From CAYJAZ01 sp964371865 (GTDB taxonomy: Bacteria > Desulfobacterota > Desulfovibrionia > Desulfovibrionales > Desulfovibrionaceae): a stretch of DNA of 64,000 bases. A program made the position numbers and the translations under genes. The notes below the pieces were generated by a model. The model saw nothing but the letters and a program-made list of their open reading frames with translations. It was not told the DNA's origin and made no database searches. The stretch spans positions 1-64,000 of the forward strand of contig CAYJOR010000008.1 of assembly GCA_964371865.1 (NCBI GenBank). Reading direction: 5' to 3'. Positions 25,196 through 33,900 of this stretch are shown here, one piece after another; within the stretch, counting starts at the first letter, position 1; every line of letters begins with the position of its first letter.

Positions 25196-27247
25196 CTATG
25201 CCTTTAGTCCTAGGACTACTTGAAGCATTTCGTCCGCGGTTGTTATTAGTTTTGCTGCTGCAGTATATGAGTGCTGGAATTTGATTAAGTTTGTCATCTC
25301 TTCATCAAGGTTTACGCCTTTAATTGAAGCTATGCGACTTCCTGCATCAGAGGCTAGAGCAGTATGATATTGAGTATTGAATTGTGCATTACTTGATTCA
25401 GCACCTACTAAAGAAACAACTCCGCTGTAGTATGATGTAAGAGTTTGAGAAGTTTGTTCCCAGGCTGTATTAATGCTAACAGTAGTTGTTGCGAGTTTTG
25501 CAATTTGAAGAGCTACAGTATTATCGCCTGCTGTTATAACTCCAGCTTGGTTTACTTTACCGGAATTTATAAGAGCTGGGTTTTCTTGTAATTCATCTTT
25601 TACAGCTAATGAACCGGCATCAGATCCTGTGAAGAATGTATTTACACCTAAAGCAGCTAAAAGACCTGTGCTATCTTCACCAAAACTTAGGTGAGTACCG
25701 TCAGTAGCGGTAATTTGAAGTTTATCACTTACGATTTCAGCTTTTACTTTGCCGGTAAATGTTGTATTGATAGCATCTATAACATCGTTTAATGTATGAA
25801 CTGATGGGTCAAAATTGCCTGTTCCGTCCGGAGAAGGATCGAAAACAAGTGCGCCGGAGCCAGTTAATTCACCCGTAGCATCATTATAGAAATACATGCT
25901 AAAGCTACCTTCTTGTAGGCGATCTGCATAGAAAAGACCTGATGCACTATCACCTAGAGCAAGTTCAGAATTTTCTACTGTTTCTTCGCCGTAATAGGTA
26001 GATTGTGGAAATACGCTTGCGCCTTGTGAATGGGCTCTGTTTACTTCCCATGCAAGGGTAGTTGCAAGAGCGTCCATTTTATCCATGTATTTACCAATAT
26101 TGTAATCACGAGTAGTGAAGAAAGCTGTAAGGCTACCACCACTTATACGTGAACCTTCTTCTGTTCCGTCGCCAGAAAGAAGAGGTGTAACATTTTCTGG
26201 TGGACGAGTTGGAGAATTCCAATAAAGACCGCTTTTTGGTACGATTGTAATTTTATCACCAGTTGCAAAATCATCAGCTGTAAAAGATAATTCTAAGTCT
26301 TTTACTCTTACAACTTCACCAACTTCAGGTACATCAAATGATTGAATAGAACCATCAGGATTTTTCAACCATGTTTTACCACCGTCTAAAGATACACGGA
26401 AACTTTCAGCACTTGTAAGTTCAAGGGTATATTCAAATGAGTCTTGACCATCAACATTTACTTCGCCTGTAAACCCTTGAGTGTTGTAATCAATTTCAGT
26501 ATTATGAATTTCGAGTGAGTAAGTTGTGTCGCCCTCAACAAGTGGTTGACCTGATGATAATAATACTGTGTAGTTTAATCCGCCCTTATCTTGTACAGTA
26601 ACATCTACAATTTCAGAAAGTTCACGAACTAGCTGATCACGTTGATCAAGTAAATAGTTGGGATTATTACCTGGAGAAGTGCTTTCAGCTATGCTTACGT
26701 TTAGATCAGCAATAGCATTGATAATTTCATTTGCTTTTTGAACGTCTTGTGCAATATAGTCATCAATTTGATTTTGATATGCTTCAAGAGTCGCTTGTGT
26801 ATCTCTAATAACACCTGCTAAGGCATCACTGTTTGATAAAAGAGCTTGTTGAGTTGCAAGGTCGTTCGGAAGCTTAGCTAAGTCTTGCCATGAATTGAAA
26901 AATTCGGTCATCATGGAGCTTACGCCTTCTCTATTTGATTCATTAAAAACAGCTTCAACACTTGCAAGTAATTCTGATTGAGTTGTATATCTACCTTGTG
27001 ATGTAAAGTGAGATAGATAAGTATTTTCTAAAATTTGGTCGAAAGCGCGTGTAATCTCAGAAACTTCAGCGCCCATACCCATTTGACCAACAGCCGCATC
27101 ATAAGGCATGAAAGCGTTAAATTCAGCAGTCTGTTTTGAGTAACCAACAGTATTAACATTCGCCATGTTGTTACCGGTAACGCTGATTGCAACTTGGTTA
27201 GCTATAAGAGCATGGTTTCCTATTGAAAGTAAGTGATTAATAGCCAT
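25196..27247 (-). CDS. flgK: Flagellar hook-associated protein 1 FlgK
   Basis: FlgK is the first hook-filament junction protein. The 683 residues start INHLLSIGNHALIANQVAISVTGNNMANVNTVGYSKQTAEF, the standard rod/hook N-terminal motif. They end ASIKGVNLDEEMTNLIKFQHSYTAAAKLITTADEMLQVVLGLKA, the matching C-terminal helix. The middle is a large variable surface region that also has a YTLELTSAESFRVSLDGGKTWL segment similar to the FlgL insert. It overlaps flgN by one base (stop and start at 27247). Confidence 0.95.
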   Translation of the reverse strand: MAINHLLSIGNHALIANQVAISVTGNNMANVNTVGYSKQTAEFNAFMPYDAAVGQMGMGAEVSEITRAFDQILENTYLSHFTSQGRYTTQSELLASVEAVFNESNREGVSSMMTEFFNSWQDLAKLPNDLATQQALLSNSDALAGVIRDTQATLEAYQNQIDDYIAQDVQKANEIINAIADLNVSIAESTSPGNNPNYLLDQRDQLVRELSEIVDVTVQDKGGLNYTVLLSSGQPLVEGDTTYSLEIHNTEIDYNTQGFTGEVNVDGQDSFEYTLELTSAESFRVSLDGGKTWLKNPDGSIQSFDVPEVGEVVRVKDLELSFTADDFATGDKITIVPKSGLYWNSPTRPPENVTPLLSGDGTEEGSRISGGSLTAFFTTRDYNIGKYMDKMDALATTLAWEVNRAHSQGASVFPQSTYYGEETVENSELALGDSASGLFYADRLQEGSFSMYFYNDATGELTGSGALVFDPSPDGTGNFDPSVHTLNDVIDAINTTFTGKVKAEIVSDKLQITATDGTHLSFGEDSTGLLAALGVNTFFTGSDAGSLAVKDELQENPALINSGKVNQAGVITAGDNTVALQIAKLATTTVSINTAWEQTSQTLTSYYSGVVSLVGAESSNAQFNTQYHTALASDAGSRIASIKGVNLDEEMTNLIKFQHSYTAAAKLITTADEMLQVVLGLKA

Positions 27248-27714
27248 TACAGCCTCCCTGAAATTAGCATAGCATCTGCACGAGTTGGTTTATACATTTG
27301 CCCTTTACGTCCATAAGGTTGTGGAACAACAGGAGTAACGGCTTTAGTAAGTTCATTTATTAGATATTCGCCTTGCTTTAATAAAGCGAGTGATATTTCT
27401 GAGTTCATATGAGCTTGACGAGCACAAAGCTGTTCATTTCTGTCAACTTGTTTATATAAATCTTCAAGGATGAGTCTTTGTTCTTCTTGAAGCATTTGGG
27501 CGTAATCTAAAACTTTTCCGCCACCTAATGCAGCAATGATAGCTTCTTTTTCATCAGCAAGTTGACGAAGTAGCTCGTGAATAGAAAATTCAAGACCAGT
27601 AATTTCATCTACTTTATCTGAAACAAGAAGGGAAAATTCTTCCTTCATTAAAGATCTTAATACCTCTAACGCTTTTGCTTGACGGTCTAAACTTCCACAT
27701 ATTCTTGCGTACAT
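27247..27714 (-). CDS. flgN: FlgN-like flagellar chaperone
   Basis: This 155-residue cytoplasmic protein is almost wholly helical (SLDRQAKALEVLRSLMKEEFSLLVSDKVDEITGLEFSIHELLRQLADEKEAIIA). It has the heptad-rich pattern of FlgN, the export chaperone of FlgK and FlgL. The C-terminal QPYGRKGQMYKPTRADAMLISGRL matches the end found in deltaproteobacterial FlgN proteins (NAxGxxxxYxxxG style). The position directly before flgK with a one-base overlap supports the call. FlgN proteins are poorly conserved, so context carries much of the weight. Confidence 0.8.
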   Translation of the reverse strand: MYARICGSLDRQAKALEVLRSLMKEEFSLLVSDKVDEITGLEFSIHELLRQLADEKEAIIAALGGGKVLDYAQMLQEEQRLILEDLYKQVDRNEQLCARQAHMNSEISLALLKQGEYLINELTKAVTPVVPQPYGRKGQMYKPTRADAMLISGRL

Positions 27715-27750
27715 AACGTCACCTTCTTTTGAAATATTGTTATCAAAATT

Positions 27751-29283
27751 TTATGTAAAACTTACAACATTTTGAATTAATACATTTTCTGGGTTAATAG
27801 GCATATCTTCTTTACGGATTTCAAAGTGAAGATGATTTCCTAATACTCTACCCGTTGAACCTACTTTTGCAATTTCCGTGCCTTTTTCTACAAAGTCACC
27901 GGATTTAACGTTTAATTCTGAGTTGTGACCATAAACACTTGATAATCCATTAGAATGATGGATAATAACCATATTACCAAGTTCTTTATCATAACCAGCA
28001 TACGAAACTACGCCACCCTCAGCAGCTTTCACAGGAGAGTTTGCAGGAGCTGTGATATCTATTCCATTATGCCATGAACGACGACCATTAATAGGATCTA
28101 ATCTCCAACCAAAACCTGATGTCACTTTTCCGTCAACAGGATTTTGAAAGCTTCCTTTTTCAGGATTTAGATAACCAAGTTCACTTGTAGCAAAAACAGC
28201 TTGAGGAGATTGCATATCAGGCCCACCAGCAAAAGTTGGTTGTAAGATAGCTTGAAGTTCTGGGCTACTTGCATGGCTACGTAGAGCATTTGTTTCAGAT
28301 TTTTTGAAGTATGTTCTTGTAATGCCGGAAAGAATATCTTGCTCTATAGCAGGTCTTGTGGACTGAAGAAGTTCAGCTTCAGCTTTTGCCATTACTATAG
28401 GTTCCATTTCTTCTAAAACAGGATTAAAGTCTTCAGTAAGAGTTTCTTCTTTTTTAGCTGTTTCTATAGGAGCTTGTTGAACTTGTTGTGGAGTGAGTAA
28501 TTCTCTCAATAGTTGTTCTGATCTATTACTCTTGCTATTTCCACGCATATTAGTTGTATAGGTAACACGTGTAACTATTGGTTGAGGTGCAACTTGCTCT
28601 TCTGCAACCGAAGCTGTTTCTGAATTAGCAACTGAAGGAGTAGCATTGTCAGTTTTCTGACTCTCAATAAGAGGGGCTGTATTTACCGCAACGTATTCAA
28701 CCACACCAGAATCATAAATATCCATGTTCATAAGAGGTGCAGAACGTGGGAGCATAGCAACTTGCTGAACTTGTTGAGTTGTAATTTTTTGATTATCAAC
28801 TATACTATTAGCAGATGAAGTTTCTTCTTTTGTTTCTTTGTTACTCGCTATAGGTGCAGAAAGAAGAGGGGCTGGGGTTATGTTCAAACCACTATTACGG
28901 GATTGGCTTTCCTTACTTTGAGAAGAAGCACTGCCGGTAACTCTTTCTTTCATTTGATCAACCATCATATCTGCAAGACCGATTCCACCAGCACTTGCCA
29001 TACTTTTAGCAAGTTCTTGATCATACATGCTCTGCCAGAATTTTTCTTCTTTTGAAGAGGAAAGTAGGCCGTCTTTTGGTAATGAAGCTCTCATTTGTTC
29101 CCACATTTTTTGAATAAATATGGATTCAAAACCTTCACTTGCTTCACGTAATTTTTTTTCTTTTTCAGCATCAGGGTCTTTTGAAGCACCCAGCATTTGA
29201 ATTTGTTGTTTTTGCGCTTGTATATTCTGTTCTGCCATGCCGGACATTGCCGTTTGCATATCTAAGTTAGTAATAGTTGACAT
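27751..29283 (-). CDS. flgJ: FlgJ rod-binding protein fused to M23 peptidase
   Basis: This 510-residue protein has two recognisable ends. Residues 45-105 (LREASEGFESIFIQKMWEQMRASLPKDGLL..KFWQSMYDQELAKSMASAGGIGLADMM) form the FlgJ rod-binding domain. Residues 379-505 form a LytM/M23 zinc endopeptidase with H405-x3-D409 (HNGID) and H484-x-H486 (HLHFEI). The roughly 270-residue middle is Gln/Glu/Thr-rich and probably disordered. Enterobacterial FlgJ has a glucosaminidase here instead; both would open peptidoglycan for the growing rod. flgI lies immediately upstream with one base between. No signal peptide is seen, consistent with type III export. Confidence 0.88.
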   Translation of the reverse strand: MSTITNLDMQTAMSGMAEQNIQAQKQQIQMLGASKDPDAEKEKKLREASEGFESIFIQKMWEQMRASLPKDGLLSSSKEEKFWQSMYDQELAKSMASAGGIGLADMMVDQMKERVTGSASSQSKESQSRNSGLNITPAPLLSAPIASNKETKEETSSANSIVDNQKITTQQVQQVAMLPRSAPLMNMDIYDSGVVEYVAVNTAPLIESQKTDNATPSVANSETASVAEEQVAPQPIVTRVTYTTNMRGNSKSNRSEQLLRELLTPQQVQQAPIETAKKEETLTEDFNPVLEEMEPIVMAKAEAELLQSTRPAIEQDILSGITRTYFKKSETNALRSHASSPELQAILQPTFAGGPDMQSPQAVFATSELGYLNPEKGSFQNPVDGKVTSGFGWRLDPINGRRSWHNGIDITAPANSPVKAAEGGVVSYAGYDKELGNMVIIHHSNGLSSVYGHNSELNVKSGDFVEKGTEIAKVGSTGRVLGNHLHFEIRKEDMPINPENVLIQNVVSFT

Positions 29284-29284
29284 A

Positions 29285-30382
29285 CTATAATACCTCCAAA
29301 TCTGCGTACAATGCTCCCGATGCTTTTAGACTTCTTAGAATTGAGATAAGATCTCGAGGGCTTGCACCAATTGCATTAAGACCATCAACAAGTTCTTGTA
29401 ATGTTGCACCTTCTACCATATTCAAACTTCTTTGTTCTTCATTTACAGCAAGTTCTGTCTGCGGAGAGACAACTGTTTGACCTTGTGAGAATGCGCCCGG
29501 TTGTGATACTTGTTCCGTTTCTTGAACAACTACCTGTAAGTCACCATGAGCAACAGCAACTTTTGCTATTCTAACATCATTACCGATAACAATAGTTCCG
29601 GTTTTTTCATCAACCACAACCTTTGCCACGCCTTCTGGTGATATTTCTAAATTTTCAAGTGATGCCAATAATGGAATAAGGTTTCCACGGTATTGTTGAG
29701 GAATTTCAATCTTTACTGTTCTGATATCTTCAGCATTTGCAAAGTTTCCACCCATTGCACCATTTACTTTTTCAACTACTTGTTGGGTTGTTGAAAAGTC
29801 AGCTAGGTTCATGTGAAGACGTAAATCATCTTGTGAGTTGAACTCGAAAGGAACTTCACGTTCTACTGTTGCTCCACCCGGAACCGATGCCACTGTAGCA
29901 ACGTTTACTTGAACGTTTGCTGCCTCGCCACCAAAACTATAGCCACCTACAAGTAAAGGTCCTTGACCAAGAGCATAAATCTTTCCATCAATACCTTTCA
30001 AAGCAGTCTGTAAAAGCATACCACCATACAAAGATTTAGCATTACCTATACTAGAGACCATAAGGTCTAATGGTGAACCAGCTTTCGCAGTTGCAGGAAG
30101 TTCAGCCGTTACCATAACTGATGCAACGTTCTTTGCTTTCAATAATTTAGGGTCAACAGAAACACCCATCTGTTGCATCATATTGATTAATGATGTCGTC
30201 GTGAATGGTGCATCTTTTGTATCTCCAGTACCGCTCAAACCTACAACTAAACCATAACCGACAAGTTGGTTAGTACGTACGCCTGAGAAAGTCGCAATAT
30301 CTTTTATGCGTACCGCTTCCGCTATTGATGCGAAAGTAAGTAGAAAAGTCAAAGTAATTAAAGTTCTTAATGTCAATTTCAT
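29285..30382 (-). CDS. flgI: Flagellar P-ring protein FlgI
   Basis: FlgI builds the periplasmic P-ring around the rod. The 365 residues start with a signal peptide [23 protein letters not shown], followed by [51 protein letters not shown] and end [32 protein letters not shown], both diagnostic. GGAGG lies 9-13 nt before the ATG, and a sigma-54-like element precedes it. It is the first gene of the minus-strand flagellar unit; flgH and flgG, usual upstream partners, are not in the window. Confidence 0.96.
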   Translation of the reverse strand: MKLTLRTLITLTFLLTFASIAEAVRIKDIATFSGVRTNQLVGYGLVVGLSGTGDTKDAPFTTTSLINMMQQMGVSVDPKLLKAKNVASVMVTAELPATAKAGSPLDLMVSSIGNAKSLYGGMLLQTALKGIDGKIYALGQGPLLVGGYSFGGEAANVQVNVATVASVPGGATVEREVPFEFNSQDDLRLHMNLADFSTTQQVVEKVNGAMGGNFANAEDIRTVKIEIPQQYRGNLIPLLASLENLEISPEGVAKVVVDEKTGTIVIGNDVRIAKVAVAHGDLQVVVQETEQVSQPGAFSQGQTVVSPQTELAVNEEQRSLNMVEGATLQELVDGLNAIGASPRDLISILRSLKASGALYADLEVL

Positions 30383-30413
30383 GGCATGTTCCTCCGTGAT
30401 ACTTACTCATATT

Positions 30414-30429
30414 ACAAGAAGTATGCCAA
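30414..30429 (-). promoter_or_regulatory. flgI: Possible sigma-54 promoter before flgI
   Basis: The minus strand reads TTGGCATACTTCTTGTAA, i.e. GG (30427-30426), 10 nt, GT (30415-30414). The consensus is GG-N10-GC, with TTGGCA at -24 and TTG at -12, so only one invariant base differs. The implied start near 30403 leaves a 20-nt leader with GGAGG. Confidence 0.5.
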
Positions 30430-30474
30430 CAATATTTAACCTCAAAAATTAGCATAGATATAGTTTTTATTTTT

Positions 30475-30580
30475 GTCTCCGACGGGCAAAGGGAATGATT
30501 CCCTTTGCAAACCCCTTTTCTTTTTTCTCTTGTTCCTCGAGAAAAAAGGAAAAAGATTTTCAAAAAAAATATTTCCTTTA
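30475..30580 (+). repeat. Dispersed hairpin repeat, copy A
   Basis: GCAAAGGGAA (30486-30495), TGA, TTCCCTTTGC (30499-30508) followed by a C/T-rich then G/A-rich second stem around TTCCTCGAG. Positions 30488-30555 match 45931-45998 (copy B) over 68 nt with two differences. Non-coding; it lies in the 538-nt gap between the alpha-2-macroglobulin gene and flgI. Confidence 0.85.
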
Positions 30581-30634
30581 TCCTCAAAGTAAATAAATTT
30601 TCTCAAGTTTGGGGTGACTTGAGAACCAATTATT

Positions 30635-30690
30635 AAATAAAAGACCTCTTTTAAGTCTGCGTTTACAGATTTAAAGGAGGTCTTTTATTT
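30635..30690. terminator. Long bidirectional terminator hairpin
   Basis: A long stem starting AAATAAAAGACCTC and ending GAGGTCTTTTATTT with TTTAA/TTAAA inside is flanked by A-rich and T-rich ends, so it can act on either strand. It is the likely terminator of the alpha-2-macroglobulin gene, about 230 nt past its stop. A related stem lies at 46085-46128 at the same distance from repeat copy B. Confidence 0.75.
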
Positions 30691-30819
30691 TAGGTGTTAC
30701 TTTTCTAATATCAAAATTTAGAGAAGATTTTTTACTATGTTTTTACGACTAAGCCAACAGAATTAAAGTAGGTTTCTTTATTATGAGGACTAAGTAAAAA
30801 CTTTTTTTGTAAAGTATTA

Positions 30820-30897
30820 TTCCTTTTCCGATGAGGAACGAATCGGGAAAGAAATAAGGTTTCCAAAGGAAATTATTTCCTTTGGTCGCCGAAGGCA
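30820..30897 (-). repeat. Dispersed hairpin repeat, copy C (inverted)
   Basis: TTTCCAAAGGAAATTATTTC and CTTTGGTCGCCGAAGGC (30860-30896) are the reverse complement of the start of copy B with a few changes. The adjoining TTCCTTTTCC..GAGGAACGA also corresponds. It is inverted relative to copy A, with the long terminator hairpin between them. Confidence 0.8.
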
Positions 30898-30920
30898 TCT
30901 CTTCTCTTCTTTTCTCTCTT

Positions 30921-33900
30921 CTACTCAACTACAATTGTTTGACTAATGCTATTAGCTTGTAGTTTTGTATCATACATAGAGCTTGCATAGACTGCAGGAA
31001 GAACGAATTTTCCTTTATTTATAGCACGAACTCGGTATGAATAGACGTTATCAGTGGTATCGAGTGATGTAAAGAAGAGTGCTCTATCTTCGCGCATATC
31101 TTTTGAATCTAGAAGATATGATACTTGCATAAGTTCAGCATCTTCTAAAACTAACTCGAATGCACCTGAAAGTAGATCTTGAATAACGATATTTTGAAGA
31201 GTTTTACCGTGCGCTTTTGCTTTTATTTGAACGGTAAGAACATCGCCGATATTGATTTTAGTTACAGGTTGCCCTTCTTTGTCTAGGAGTGTTTTTGTAA
31301 CTTCAAGACCTTGAGCAATTTTTTTGCTTGGCGGATTTACATCGTAACCACTTGTGAGTAGTTGATAGTAAATAGTAGAACCGTTACCTGCATGAATTGA
31401 GAATTTCTCACAAAGAGGTGATGAAAGACCAACAGCAGATGAACCTAGATTCAACACTTCACCTTTATTATTAGGGTTTGAGTCTGAACATGAGATAAGT
31501 TTTTGACTTATAGATTGTTCATTTCCCATGCCTAATTGCCATAGAGCAGCAAGAGCTTGTGAGGCTGAGAATGTGGAATGCCCTGAATTGAATGAAGTAA
31601 GAATTTGTGTGGTGAAGTTTTCATACTGATCAGAACTTAACATTTCAGGGAATGATTCAATCATAATACGAACATATAATGATTGTGCCGCAAGAACATC
31701 AAAGAAAGAAGAGTCTTTGAATGTTTTGAAATCAAGCTTACTTTGATCAATGATTTCATGTGCATCCTCAATAAGAAGCATTTTATTTATACTTGCAACA
31801 AAGGTCGCGGTGACATCATTCATCCAGTTTTTCATATCATTTGAAGAAATAAGTGTTGCTTGTAGATTTTCAATAAGCTGTGTTGTTACCGAGCCACCAC
31901 GAGTAAGCACCCAAATTGCATACGCTGTAGTTCTTGCTTCTTCAAGGGTTAAAGGTTTACGGGTAGCAATATTTCGGATTGAGGTGAATACCATATCTTC
32001 AATATCACGAGGAGGCATTAGACCTGATTTACGCATTGATAAGAAGAAGTCGCCTGCATATATGGTTAACACATCATCAGTTTTTGAGGAGTTTTTCCAA
32101 AGTGAAATGCCAGAACCATAATAGTTTGATGAACGAATAGCGTAGATTGCATCATTAATTATTTTTCTTGCATCTTCTTCTGCTTTTTTAGGGTTTTCTT
32201 TGCTACCGAAGAGGATTTCAGTTTCACCATTTAGAACCACATATGGCATTGCTCTGCTTATTAGTTGTTCTGTGCAATCGTAAGGGTAATTTTCTAGGAA
32301 TCCAATAATCGCCTGAACAAGAGGTAATGGAGTATAAGAAGCTGAAAGTTCACGTACTACTTCATAAGGGAATAAGTCACGATCCTCAGAGATATCTAAA
32401 CTTTGTCTTGTAGTATCTACCGTGATTGAGGTTACATAAGGTGTACTTGGACGTACTGATAGAGTGCTTTGACGAGTATATTCTTCGTCAGCGGTTTTCA
32501 GCACAAAATTGATAGAAGCTTCACCAAGAACAGCTTGAACCTCAAGAGTTAGAGGTATAACTTTTTCTTCGTTTGCTTTTAATGTGATAGTTTTTGGTGC
32601 GTTTGTTGTGAGCTTTAATCCATCAGAAAGTAGATATTGTACTTCAAAAGTTTTTTCTTTATCAGTTGTATTTGCGATGGCTACTGATGTTTCAAGAACA
32701 TCTTTAGGGCTAGCCATTACAGGAACTTGAGGAGTGATAACAAGGTCACTTCTTACATATGTATTCTTTTTTACGGAGCCGAAAGAATTTTCATTCACGG
32801 CAACAGCCATAATTCTAACATTACCATTATAGTATGTAGGAATTGTGAATTCAAGCTCTTTGCCTTTGGAGTCAACATCGATAATACCAGACCAATAAAC
32901 TAAAGGCGGTTCAGCTTTTCTTTTGAAAGGATTTAGATATCTTGCGCTTTTACGAGCCATATCACCACCGTATGCAGATGCTTCCATCTTCATCATCATG
33001 CCGTTTGCTAAATCCATTTCAGGCATTACTAAATCAGAAAGTTGTGAGGTGCTTACTTCTAAAGCTTTGTCTTCTAAGAAGTAGCGTATAGGTGACGGGG
33101 TTGAGTAGTTGGTAAGAGCGAGGATACCTTCATCAACAGCAAATACTATTGCCTTTGATGGTGAATTAGAAGTTACTTTTACTTTTACAGTATCGCCGGA
33201 TTTATACATTTCGTTTGCTTCAAGAGCTAGAGAAATTTTTCTTTTTGAAATGTTGACAAGGATTGGTTCAACGCTATAGCTGAGCGGATCCATATAATAA
33301 TCCTTAGATGTCATTCCTTTGAGGTAAGAAACGGAAATATACGCTCTTCCTTCATAATTTGATGGAATTTCTATAGATTGTACGCTTTGCCCTGCTTTGC
33401 CTTTGAACCAAGTATGAGATAAAACTTTATCTGCCTCTAAAGTGATAAGACCAAAACCATCATAAGGAAGTGAAAGGGAAGCTTTGAGATTATCTCCAGA
33501 ATTATAGTTTTCTGTTGGTAGAGCAATTTGTAAAGTTGATGGAATTGTTTGTGGGTCAACTCTAAGTTCATTTCCTACAATGTTGAAAGGAACTCTTGAA
33601 AGAGGAAGAGTTTTATTTGTGTCATCGGTTGCATAAAGAGTGAGCATATACTCACCAACTTTATCGGTTGGGATATTCCAAAGAATTACGCCGTCTTTAT
33701 TTTCAATTTTTGTACTGCTTATTTCTTCTTGAATAAGAGTATCTTGATAGGAGTATTCTTGAAGATTGTTGCTTACAAGATTTCTAACATAATTTCTTTT
33801 AGTCAATACAAAGTTGTAGCCTACGTTTCTAAGTTGTTGTAAATCCGAATCTAGAGTGATGAAAACTAATTTTCCATTTCTATCTTTTGGAATGTAGTTT

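Noticed and set aside
30270..30587. 105-codon minus-strand frame over the flgI start
   Set aside because: It crosses the repeat copy A and runs in another frame of flgI; low complexity start.
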